A DNA stretch of 15,310 nt from Thermaerobacter marianensis (GTDB taxonomy: Bacteria; Bacillota; Sulfobacillia; DYIH01; DYIG01): assembly GCA_020723725.1 (NCBI GenBank), contig DYIG01000020.1, forward strand, positions 1-15,310, written 5' to 3'. Both the position numbers and the translations under genes were made by a program. Shown here piece after piece: positions 5,304 to 12,908 of this stretch (positions are counted from its first letter, which is position 1; the number at the start of each line of letters is the position of its first letter). A model generated the notes under the pieces. The model did no database searches, was not told the DNA's origin, and saw nothing but the letters and a program-made list of their open reading frames with translations.

Positions 5304-7574
5304 ATGGGTGTCCAGATGACTTACGCCGAGGTTTACGTCGACATCTCTTCAGACAGCACCGACCGGCCTTTCCATTACCTTATACCAGAGTCCCTGAGGG
5401 GCCACCTTGCCATCGGCCAGAGGGTTATCGTCCCCTTTGGACACCGCCGGGTTGAAGGGGTGGTGGTAGGGTTCTCATCCCGGGCCCCTGTTGAGGGGGT
5501 CAAGGCGATTGATGGGGTTCTTGAACCCTCTCAGGCTATTGGCAGGGGTCAGGTGGGGCTGTCTCGCTGGCTTGCCGCGCGCTACATTTGTACCCTGCCT
5601 CAGGCGTTGCGCTGTGTCATCCCCCCGGGGGCGCGTCGTCAGCGTGTCCGGCCTGCATGGCAAAGGCTTGTCGGCCTCCCTGACGGGCTGGCTAAACGTG
5701 GGGAAGACCTCTTGCGTGAGGTTGTTGCTCCCAAACAGAGGGATGTTGTAAAGTTCCTCGTAGAAAACCCCGGGGGCTACACCAGGGCCGAGTTGTCACG
5801 GTTGGCTGGAACCGGTCCGGCCGCCGTGCGGGCGCTTATTCAGAAAGGTCTTTTGGTAGAGACGGTGGAGCGTCGCTGGCGGCGCACCCTTTTGGGCGAG
5901 GACCGGCCGAAGGCTGCTCCCACTCTCACACCGGAACAGAACAAGGTCCTTGATGCTGTTTACCCGGCCCTTGAGTCGGGGGGGCATGAGGTCTTTCTGC
6001 TGCATGGTGTCACCGGCAGCGGCAAGACCGAGGTCTACATGAGGGTCGTTGAGGCTGCCCTCAAAAAAGGGCGGCAGGGGATCGTGCTGGTCCCTGAGAT
6101 CGCCCTGACACCGCAACTCAAGAGGGTGTTTGGTGAGCGTTTTGGCGACCGCGTGGCCATTCTGCACAGCGCGCTTTCGGCGGGGGAGCGGTACGATCAG
6201 TGGGAGGCCATCCGCGAAGGAGAGGTGGATGTCGTCCTTGGCGCGCGCTCGGCAGTCTTCGCCCCTTTCCCTGACCTGGGCGTGGTGATAGTTGATGAGG
6301 AGCACGAGACCAGCTACAAGCAAGATGAATCACCCAGGTACCATGCGCGCGAGGTGGCCATCGAGAGGGCCCGCCGGGCTGGCGCCACGGTCATACTCGG
6401 CAGCGCCACCCCTTCCTTGGAGTCGTACCAGCAGGCCGTAACGGGGCGTTACCGGCTCCTGGAGATGTCGCGGCGCGTTGACAACAGGCCGCTTCCACGC
6501 GTGGAAGTGGTGGACATGCGGGTGGAATTGGCCAGGGGCAACCGCAGCATCTTCAGCGAGAGGATGGCTCTGGCCATTGAAGACCGGCTCCATCGCAGGG
6601 AGCAGGTCCTCCTATTTCTCAACAGGCGCGGTTTCCATACCTTTGTTCTCTGCCGGGAATGCGGCAATGCAGTGAAGTGTCATCACTGCGATGTTGCCCT
6701 GACCCTTCATCTGGCGGACTGCTCCGGTCCGCTGCGCTGCCACTATTGTCAGTACCAGAGGGATGTCCCGGCGCTGTGCCCCCATTGCGGGGGGAGCCGT
6801 ATACGTTACTTCGGCACCGGCACCCAGCGCGTCGAGGAGCTGGTGAAGCAACGCTTCCCGGGGGCCAGGGTGCTGAGGATGGATGTGGATACCACCGGGA
6901 AACGCGGGGCGCACGAACGCATCTATGAGTCCTTCCGTTCCGGGGAAGCGGATATATTAATAGGGACACAGATGGTGGCCAAGGGCTGGGACATCTCCGG
7001 CGTTACATTGGTCGGCGTCATCAGCGCGGACACCTCCCTGCACCTGCCCGACTTCAGGGGATCGGAGAGGACCTTTCAACTGTTGACTCAGGTGGCGGGT
7101 AGGGCTGGCAGGGGTGAGATTCCCGGCGAGGTGGTCATCCAGACGTACAGCCCGGAACACTACGCCATACAGGCCGCGGCCCTGCAGGATTACCGGGCAT
7201 TCTTTGAGCAGGAGACGGTATTCCGGCGGCAGCTCAGTTACCCCCCGTTTGGGCACTTCCTGAGGGTGGTGGTCAGCCATCCCTCCGCAGGGGAGGCTGA
7301 AGCGGCGGCAAGGGGCCTGGCAGAATTGGCAAAGTCCCTGGGGGCGGGGGCGCAGCCTTTCAGGGATTCCGGGGCGGGTGGAAACGCTGTCAGCATCGTG
7401 GGACCGGCCAGCGCGCCGATTCCCAAACTCCACGGGCGTTTCCGATGGCACTTTGGGATTTTGGCGCGGCGGCGCGGGCCGCTTCTGCGGTTTGGGAGGG
7501 AGCTTGCCGATCGCGCTCCGGCAAGAGACAGCGTTCAGGTGTCCATCGATGTGGACCCGGTCAGTATCCTATAA
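5304..7574 (+). CDS. priA: PriA primosomal helicase / replication restart protein
   Basis: A 3'-to-5' helicase that recognises stalled forks and D-loops and reloads the replicative helicase. The 756-aa protein is full length (E. coli 732 aa). The N-terminal 3'-end-binding domain (about 1-110) is followed by a winged-helix-like region. The helicase core has Walker A GVTGSGKT (235-242), DEEH (331-334) and GSATPSLES from 366. The zinc-binding insertion has all eight cysteines: 450, 453, 459, 462, 479, 482, 492 and 495. Motifs V and VI are in GTQMVAKGWD (554-563) and QVAGRAGRG (596-604). I chose ATG 5304 with AAGG 5 nt upstream over ATG 5316. The next gene begins 34 nt after the stop. Confidence 0.96.
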   Translation: MGVQMTYAEVYVDISSDSTDRPFHYLIPESLRGHLAIGQRVIVPFGHRRVEGVVVGFSSRAPVEGVKAIDGVLEPSQAIGRGQVGLSRWLAARYICTLPQALRCVIPPGARRQRVRPAWQRLVGLPDGLAKRGEDLLREVVAPKQRDVVKFLVENPGGYTRAELSRLAGTGPAAVRALIQKGLLVETVERRWRRTLLGEDRPKAAPTLTPEQNKVLDAVYPALESGGHEVFLLHGVTGSGKTEVYMRVVEAALKKGRQGIVLVPEIALTPQLKRVFGERFGDRVAILHSALSAGERYDQWEAIREGEVDVVLGARSAVFAPFPDLGVVIVDEEHETSYKQDESPRYHAREVAIERARRAGATVILGSATPSLESYQQAVTGRYRLLEMSRRVDNRPLPRVEVVDMRVELARGNRSIFSERMALAIEDRLHRREQVLLFLNRRGFHTFVLCRECGNAVKCHHCDVALTLHLADCSGPLRCHYCQYQRDVPALCPHCGGSRIRYFGTGTQRVEELVKQRFPGARVLRMDVDTTGKRGAHERIYESFRSGEADILIGTQMVAKGWDISGVTLVGVISADTSLHLPDFRGSERTFQLLTQVAGRAGRGEIPGEVVIQTYSPEHYAIQAAALQDYRAFFEQETVFRRQLSYPPFGHFLRVVVSHPSAGEAEAAARGLAELAKSLGAGAQPFRDSGAGGNAVSIVGPASAPIPKLHGRFRWHFGILARRRGPLLRFGRELADRAPARDSVQVSIDVDPVSIL

Positions 7575-7608
7575 TAGTCATGGCGGTGAACGGGTATTGG
7601 GAGATGTA

Positions 7609-9015
7609 ATGCGGATTCGCACCATAGGGGACGACGTCCTTGAGAAAAAGGCCCGTCCGGTAAAGCATGTGAACCGCTCAATACGGTCATTGATGGACCG
7701 CATGTTGGCGACGATGTACTCGGCGGAGGGTATTGGCCTGGCCGCCCCTCAGGTGGGGGTAGGAAAGCGGGTTATCGTCGTTGATATCGGTGAAGGGCCG
7801 ATCTTCCTGGCCAACCCCGAGATCCTCAGGGCGGAGGGCACCGAGGCCGGGAATGAGGGGTGTCTGAGCGTCCCCGGGAAGGCCGGGGTGGTGGAGAGGT
7901 ACAAGTCCATCACCGTCACGGGCCTGGATAAGGACGGGCACAAGGTTTGGATCGATGCCACGGATCTGCTGGCACGGGTCTTTCAGCATGAGATTGACCA
8001 CCTGGATGGGGTTCTTTTCATTGAGAAGGCCACAAAGGTATGGGACGTGCCGCCTGAAACCACGCTCCGTATCGTATTCATGGGGACGCCGGAATTCGCT
8101 GTGCCCATCCTCGCAGGTCTGCTCAACCGTGGTTGTCATGTCGTGGCGGTGGTCACGCAGCCGGACCGGCCGCGGGGCAGGGGACACGCCGTGCGCCCCT
8201 CGCCCGTCAAGGGGTTTGCCTTGGACAACGGCATCAGGGTGATGGAGCCGACCAGGCTCCGGGACCCCGAATTCCTTAAGGAAATGGCGGACCTGCGCCC
8301 GGATGTCATCGTCACGGCCGCCTACGGCCGCCTCATACCGCGTGAACTCCTCGACCTGCCGCCGATGGGGTGCTATAACGTTCACCCCTCCCTGTTGCCT
8401 GCCTACAGGGGGGCGGCTCCGATTCACCATGCTCTGTTGCGGGGTGACACTAGAACCGGTATAAGCATCTTCCGCATGACCGAGGAGCTCGACGCGGGGG
8501 ATATCATCGTGCAGGAGGAGACCGAGATCCGGCCGGATGAGGACCGCGGCAGCCTGGAGAAGAGGCTGGCGGAACGCTCCTCCGAGGTGCTGCTCAAGGC
8601 ACTGAGGCTGGTTGCCACCGGTGAAGCGATCCCTGTGGCACAGGATGCCTCAAAGGCAACCTATGCCCCCATGATCTCCAGCGCCGACGAGGCAATCGAT
8701 TGGCAAAAGGATGCTCGGACGGTTGTCTCCCAGATAAGGGCGCTCGCCCCGGCACCGGGCGCCACCACCAGGTTGGCGGGGCAGCCGCTTAAGGTGCTGG
8801 CGGCCTCCGTTTGGGAGGGGCAGGCCGGTGATGGTTTAAATCCGGACGCCGCGCCGGGAACGGTATTGGCAATCGTCCCCCGGGAGGGGTTTGTGGTGGC
8901 CTGCGGCGGGGGCGCCGTTCTGGTTCGGCAGGTAAAGCCCGCCGGCCGGCGCGCCATGCAGGCGGCTGACTTCCTCAATGGCAGCCCGCTTCAACCGGGC
9001 GACAGGCTCATTTGA
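7609..9015 (+). CDS. def-fmt: fused peptide deformylase / methionyl-tRNA formyltransferase
   Basis: One uninterrupted 468-codon frame encodes two enzymes normally made from adjacent genes. Residues 1 to about 150 are peptide deformylase, which removes the formyl group from new proteins, with all three metal-site motifs: GIGLAAPQ (41-48), EGCLS (83-87) and QHEIDH (126-131). Residues from about 153 are Met-tRNA formyltransferase, which adds the formyl group to initiator Met-tRNA. It begins with the standard LRIVFMGTPEFAVP strand, has NVHPSLLP with N257 and H259, the catalytic Asp D295 in ELDAGD, and a full C-terminal tRNA-binding domain (about 365-468). Neither half is truncated. The joint is only about 10 residues (TKVWDVPPETT). 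ATG 7609 has GGGAG at 7599-7603; the frame stays open upstream but the Def N terminus fits this ATG. An internal GTG at 8047 could also yield free Fmt. A substitution or assembly error removing a stop must be excluded. Confidence 0.88.
   Translation: MRIRTIGDDVLEKKARPVKHVNRSIRSLMDRMLATMYSAEGIGLAAPQVGVGKRVIVVDIGEGPIFLANPEILRAEGTEAGNEGCLSVPGKAGVVERYKSITVTGLDKDGHKVWIDATDLLARVFQHEIDHLDGVLFIEKATKVWDVPPETTLRIVFMGTPEFAVPILAGLLNRGCHVVAVVTQPDRPRGRGHAVRPSPVKGFALDNGIRVMEPTRLRDPEFLKEMADLRPDVIVTAAYGRLIPRELLDLPPMGCYNVHPSLLPAYRGAAPIHHALLRGDTRTGISIFRMTEELDAGDIIVQEETEIRPDEDRGSLEKRLAERSSEVLLKALRLVATGEAIPVAQDASKATYAPMISSADEAIDWQKDARTVVSQIRALAPAPGATTRLAGQPLKVLAASVWEGQAGDGLNPDAAPGTVLAIVPREGFVVACGGGAVLVRQVKPAGRRAMQAADFLNGSPLQPGDRLI
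8034..8049 (+). promoter_or_regulatory. possible internal ribosome binding site and GTG start for free Fmt
   Basis: AAAGG (8034-8038) lies 8 nt before an in-frame GTG (8047-8049) at the junction of the Def and Fmt domains. Starting there would give a 322-residue protein beginning VPPETTLRIVFMGTPEF, close to normal Fmt length. The SD is moderate and lies within coding sequence, so its use is uncertain. Confidence 0.3.
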
Positions 9016-9061
9016 CCTTTCCTGACCTATACTGCATAATCTCTATTGAGGTGATTGTCAA

Positions 9062-9760
9062 TTGTTCGGAATAGACCCTCTATACATCATCCTTACCCTT
9101 CCCGGGATGATTCTGGCCATGTGGGCCCAATCAAGGGTGAGCAGCGCCTTCGGGCAGTATTCCAGGGTCAGGAACGCGTCGGGGATGTCAGGGGCGCAGA
9201 TAGCCCGTGCCATCCTGGAAGACGCCGGGATCAGTGACGTGCGCATCGAACGCATACCCGGACAGCTTACTGACCATTACGATCCGCGGGGCAGGGTGTT
9301 GCGCCTCTCGGAGCAGGTATACGATGGCGCTTCACTGGCTGCCGCTGGGGTAGCGGCTCATGAAGCGGGGCACGCTGTGCAGCACTACACCGGCTACGCC
9401 TGGCTGGGCATACGCATGGCCATTATACCGGTTACCCAGTTCGGTTCACGGATGGCGTTTCCGATTTTCTTCATCGGTCTTTTGCTGCAAAATTCCCTAG
9501 GGGGGTTTTTGCTGAACCTCGCTATACTCCTGTTTGCCACTGCTGTCGCCTTTCAGGTGATTACCCTCCCGGTGGAGTTCAACGCTTCAAGCCGGGCGTT
9601 GGCCCTGCTGCGGCAAGGCGGGTATCTCCGCCCTGACGAAATCGGCCCCGCGAAACAGGTGCTTTCGGCTGCGGCCCTGACCTATGTGGCGGCGGCTTTT
9701 ACCGCGCTGATGAGCTTGGTCTACATGATATTAAGGGCACAGGGGCGCAGGGAAGACTAA
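9062..9760 (+). CDS. membrane zinc metallopeptidase (YugP / Zn_peptidase_2 family)
   Basis: A 232-aa membrane-bound putative metalloprotease of the YugP family. The zinc-site motif HEAGH is at 100-104, and a conserved VEFNASSRAL segment supplies a likely third ligand, E172. Hydrophobic segments near 6-21, 130-143, 147-170 and 203-225 flank it. The segment ERIPGQLTDHYDPRGRVLRLS before the active site is characteristic of the family. The start is TTG 9062, chosen because GAGGTGA (9048-9054) lies 7 nt upstream and no better start precedes the first membrane helix. Substrates are unknown; the family is common in Firmicutes and often lies in this translation cluster. It ends 5 nt before rsmB. Confidence 0.85.
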   Translation: MFGIDPLYIILTLPGMILAMWAQSRVSSAFGQYSRVRNASGMSGAQIARAILEDAGISDVRIERIPGQLTDHYDPRGRVLRLSEQVYDGASLAAAGVAAHEAGHAVQHYTGYAWLGIRMAIIPVTQFGSRMAFPIFFIGLLLQNSLGGFLLNLAILLFATAVAFQVITLPVEFNASSRALALLRQGGYLRPDEIGPAKQVLSAAALTYVAAAFTALMSLVYMILRAQGRRED

Positions 9761-9765
9761 TACGC

Positions 9766-11124
9766 ATGAAAGCCAGGGACATTGCCCTTCAGGCGCTTCT
9801 TCAGATCGAGACGCAACAGACCCATGCCACCGAGGCGCTTGAGCGTGCCCTGTCCAACCGCCCGGTCGAGAAGCGCGAGCGGGCGCTGGCCACGGAGCTA
9901 GTCTACGGTGTTTGCCGCCGCCTCAATACACTCGACCATGTGCTGGGCCGTTTCTCCCGCAACCCGGTATCCGCTCTGGACCCCGCCGTAAGGAACACCC
10001 TGCGTCTGGCCCTGTACCAGGTGATGTTTACGCGCATACCGGCCCGGGCGGCGGTGAATGAAGCCGTTGAGGCGGTTAAACGCAGAAACAAAAGGGCTTC
10101 CGGCTTTGTGAATGGCGTGCTGAGGGCCTTGCTTAGGAGCGGACCACTGGTGCCGGTAACACACGAAATGGCCGATCGGACCAAGGCGTTGAGTATCGAG
10201 TATTCCCACCCGGGGTGGTTGGTTGAAAGATGGGTCGGGCGATATGGTGAGGCTGCGGCCAGGGCAATAATGGACTACAACAACCGGACGCCGGCGCTTG
10301 TAGTAAGGGCCAACACGCTAAGAACAACCCCGGAAGCCCTGATGGAAAGGCTGCGTTCCGAGGGTGTGGACGTTTCACCAGGGAGGTACTTCGCGGAGGC
10401 CCTGATGATCCGGGGGGTCGATTCACTCCAGGCCCTGGCATCCTTCAGAGAGGGTCTCTTCACCGTTCAAGACGAGAGCTCCATGACGGCAGCCCATGCC
10501 CTGAACCCGCAGCCAAGACACCTGGTTATCGACATGGCGGCCGCCCCGGGTGGCAAGACAACCCATATCGCTGAATTGATGGGCTGCCAAGGCAGGGTTG
10601 TGGCCATAGACGTCAGTGAGGACAGGCTGGGACTGGTCAGCGAGAACTGCCGGCGGCTGGGGCTGGAGTGCGTGGAGACCATTGCCGGGGATGCCGTAGA
10701 GGTCGTTCGGCGTTTTGCGGGACAGGCCGACAGGGTGCTTCTTGATGCCCCGTGTTCAGGATTGGGCACGCTCAACAGGAGGGCTGATGCGCGCTGGAGG
10801 AAATCGGAGCAGGGCATCGCTGAGATAACCGAGGTGCAGACGCGACTCCTGGACGGCGCCGTGTCTTGTCTCGCGCCTGGAGGTATACTGGTTTACAGCA
10901 CCTGCACCACGGAACCGGAGGAGAATCAGGATATGATAGCATCTTTCCTGAAACGGCATCCGGAGATGGAACCGGACGACCTCACACCCTTTATACCGTC
11001 GGCGCTGGCGGCGGGAGGGGCGGGGAGTTCGGGCCATTTGCAGTTCCTTCCGCACATCCATGGTGTAAATGGTTTTTTTGTCGCCAGGATAAAGCTAAAG
11101 AGGGATGCGTTTGACCAGGGTTGA
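9766..11124 (+). CDS. rsmB: 16S rRNA cytosine-967 C5-methyltransferase RsmB
   Basis: SAM-dependent methyltransferase that makes m5C967 (E. coli numbering) in 16S rRNA. The 452-aa protein has the N-terminal NusB-like RNA-binding domain (about 1-140) that separates RsmB from other RNA m5C enzymes. The Rossmann methyltransferase domain follows, with the SAM loop MAAAPGGKT (257-265), the motif IV cysteine C330 in DAPCSG and the nucleophile C380 in YSTC. ATG 9766 follows the upstream stop by 5 nt, with a modest CAGGGAAG SD. The 3' end overlaps rlmN by 20 nt, which suggests translational coupling. Confidence 0.95.
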   Translation: MKARDIALQALLQIETQQTHATEALERALSNRPVEKRERALATELVYGVCRRLNTLDHVLGRFSRNPVSALDPAVRNTLRLALYQVMFTRIPARAAVNEAVEAVKRRNKRASGFVNGVLRALLRSGPLVPVTHEMADRTKALSIEYSHPGWLVERWVGRYGEAAARAIMDYNNRTPALVVRANTLRTTPEALMERLRSEGVDVSPGRYFAEALMIRGVDSLQALASFREGLFTVQDESSMTAAHALNPQPRHLVIDMAAAPGGKTTHIAELMGCQGRVVAIDVSEDRLGLVSENCRRLGLECVETIAGDAVEVVRRFAGQADRVLLDAPCSGLGTLNRRADARWRKSEQGIAEITEVQTRLLDGAVSCLAPGGILVYSTCTTEPEENQDMIASFLKRHPEMEPDDLTPFIPSALAAGGAGSSGHLQFLPHIHGVNGFFVARIKLKRDAFDQG

Positions 11125-12163
11125 TTTGATAGAGATGAATCCCAGTGAACTGGAAGGGTTTTTCCGAGGCATGGGCGAGCCAGCCTACCGTGCCTGGCAG
11201 GTTTACAGGTGGATTCACGGGCATGGCGTCCTGCATTTCTCGGAGATGACCAATCTGCCGAAAAAAGTCAGGTCCCTGCTGGAATCACAAACCAGGATAG
11301 TATCAATGGATGAGATAGAACGGCAGGTCGACCAGGAGGATGGGGCAACGAAGTTCCTCTTCCGGCTCCGTGACGGGGAAACGGTGGAAACGGTCCTTCT
11401 CCCCCAGTCGTACGGTAACAGTGTTTGCGTCTCGACACAGGCTGGCTGCCGCATGGGGTGCCTGTTTTGTGTTTCCACTGTTGGCGGTTTGGGGCGCAAC
11501 CTGACTCCCGGGGAAATGGAGGCCCAGGTGCTGATCGCCCAAAGTGAACTGGGGCGTCGAGAGGACGGGGCAAGGGTGAGTCACGTTGTCTTGATGGGTA
11601 TAGGCGAACCCCTGGAGAACTATGACAATGTGTTGGTCTTCTTAAAACGGATTCATGAGAAGGATAATCTTGGCATAAGTTACCGGAACATAACCCTTTC
11701 AACCTGCGGTCTGGCGCCGGAGATCAAGAGACTGGCGTCAGAGGCGTTGCCGATAACGCTGGCCGTATCCCTGCACGCTCCGAATGACGAGTTGCGCAAC
11801 CGCCTGATGCCCGTCAACAAGCGCTACCCGCTCTCCGAGCTCCTCCCTGCCTGCCGCGAATACGCCGAAAGGACCGGTAGACGAGTAACCTTTGAGTACG
11901 CGCTTATTAACGAAGTAAACGACCTCCCCGAACACGCGCGGGAGTTATCGCGCCTTGTTCGGGGTTTACTCTGCCATGTCAACCTGATACCTTTGAATCC
12001 GAATGAGAGGGGCCTGGAGGGGTCCCGGCCAGATAGGGTGAAGGAGTTTGCCCGGATCCTTGAGAACTCGGGCGTCAACGCGACCGTAAGGCGGAGCCTT
12101 GGAGGGAATATCGAGGCGGCTTGTGGCCAACTGCGACGTCGAAACGGTCGGGAGAAATCCTGA
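11105..12163 (+). CDS. rlmN: dual-specificity rRNA/tRNA adenine C2-methyltransferase RlmN
   Basis: Radical SAM enzyme that makes 2-methyladenosine at A2503 of 23S rRNA and A37 of some tRNAs. The 352-aa protein has the CxxxCxxC iron-sulfur motif at C115, C119 and C122 (GCRMGCLFC). The conserved GIGEPLENYDNV lies at 165-176, and the methyl-carrying cysteine C340 is in the C-terminal AACGQL. Length is typical. ATG 11105 lies inside the end of rsmB; an internal ATG at 11135 is possible but would shorten the usual N terminus. The PP2C gene follows after 13 nt. Confidence 0.96.
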   Translation: MRLTRVDLIEMNPSELEGFFRGMGEPAYRAWQVYRWIHGHGVLHFSEMTNLPKKVRSLLESQTRIVSMDEIERQVDQEDGATKFLFRLRDGETVETVLLPQSYGNSVCVSTQAGCRMGCLFCVSTVGGLGRNLTPGEMEAQVLIAQSELGRREDGARVSHVVLMGIGEPLENYDNVLVFLKRIHEKDNLGISYRNITLSTCGLAPEIKRLASEALPITLAVSLHAPNDELRNRLMPVNKRYPLSELLPACREYAERTGRRVTFEYALINEVNDLPEHARELSRLVRGLLCHVNLIPLNPNERGLEGSRPDRVKEFARILENSGVNATVRRSLGGNIEAACGQLRRRNGREKS

Positions 12164-12176
12164 AAGGCTGGAGAGA

Positions 12177-12908
12177 ATGCTGATAAGTGCCGCGACTCAT
12201 ATAGGCCGCGTCCGGGAGATGAACGAAGACCTCTACTGCGTCTGGGAGATGCCTGTGGAGGGATACATGTTTCTCGCCGTGGCTGATGGCATGGGTGGCC
12301 ACAAGGCGGGTGAAGTTGCCAGTTCCCTGGCCGTGGACGTGGTGAAGAATCGCCTTGGTGAGGTTTTCATCCAGCCTTCGCTCGATAAGGGTGAAATCCT
12401 TCGGGAGGCGATCGCGCTCGCCAACGCCAGTATATATGATTTGTCACGGGAGAGACCGGAGATGGCCGGCATGGGCACGACCATTACCGCTGCCATTACG
12501 GGGCCAGGGAACCTTTGGGTGGCCCATGTTGGTGATAGCCGGGCCTACCTTATTAACGGGGGCTCAGTGAGAGTCCTTACCGAAGACCACTCGCTGGTGG
12601 GGCAGATGTTGAAAAACGGGAACCTGACCGAGGAGGAGGCTGTGCAGCACCCCCAGAAACATGTGCTGACCCGCGCCCTGGGGGTGGAGGAGGAAGTGCA
12701 GGTCGACCTCTCTCAATGGGCGGTGGGGGCAGGGGATGTGTTGGTCCTGGCCACCGACGGCCTCGTCAATAGCATTAAACCTGCCGAATTGGTGGAAATC
12801 CTTCAGGACCCTCCTGGCGGTTTTGACGGGGTGGCCGAATATCTGGTCAACCTGGCCAACGATCGCGGCGGCAAGGACAACGCCACGGTTGTGGTGGCGA
12901 GACTATGA
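12177..12908 (+). CDS. prpC: PP2C-type Ser/Thr protein phosphatase (PrpC/Stp)
   Basis: Metal-dependent phosphatase that reverses phosphorylation by the adjacent PASTA kinase. The 243-aa protein has all bacterial PP2C motifs: RxxNED with D18, ADGMGGH (36-42, metal ligand D37), GTT at 100-102, VGDSRAY (118-124), TEDHS (135-139), ATDGL (192-196, D193) and GGKDNATVVV with D234. I chose ATG 12177 because the protein then begins at the standard TxIGRVRExNED region. AAAGG lies 9 nt upstream, and this start avoids the 65-nt overlap with rlmN that the longer frame from 12099 would need. Its TGA overlaps the kinase ATG (ATGA), the classic phosphatase-kinase coupling. Confidence 0.94.
   Translation: MLISAATHIGRVREMNEDLYCVWEMPVEGYMFLAVADGMGGHKAGEVASSLAVDVVKNRLGEVFIQPSLDKGEILREAIALANASIYDLSRERPEMAGMGTTITAAITGPGNLWVAHVGDSRAYLINGGSVRVLTEDHSLVGQMLKNGNLTEEEAVQHPQKHVLTRALGVEEEVQVDLSQWAVGAGDVLVLATDGLVNSIKPAELVEILQDPPGGFDGVAEYLVNLANDRGGKDNATVVVARL

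Noticed and set aside
5796..6323. Long minus-strand open frame within priA
   Set aside because: It lies wholly inside priA, which has every expected helicase motif. High GC third positions commonly leave the opposite strand open. It has no recognisable motifs or start signal.
7378..7608. Longer N terminus for the Def-Fmt protein from an upstream in-frame ATG
   Set aside because: It would overlap nearly 200 nt of priA. Deformylases begin at the MRIRTIGDDVL segment, and ATG 7609 has its own GGGAG.
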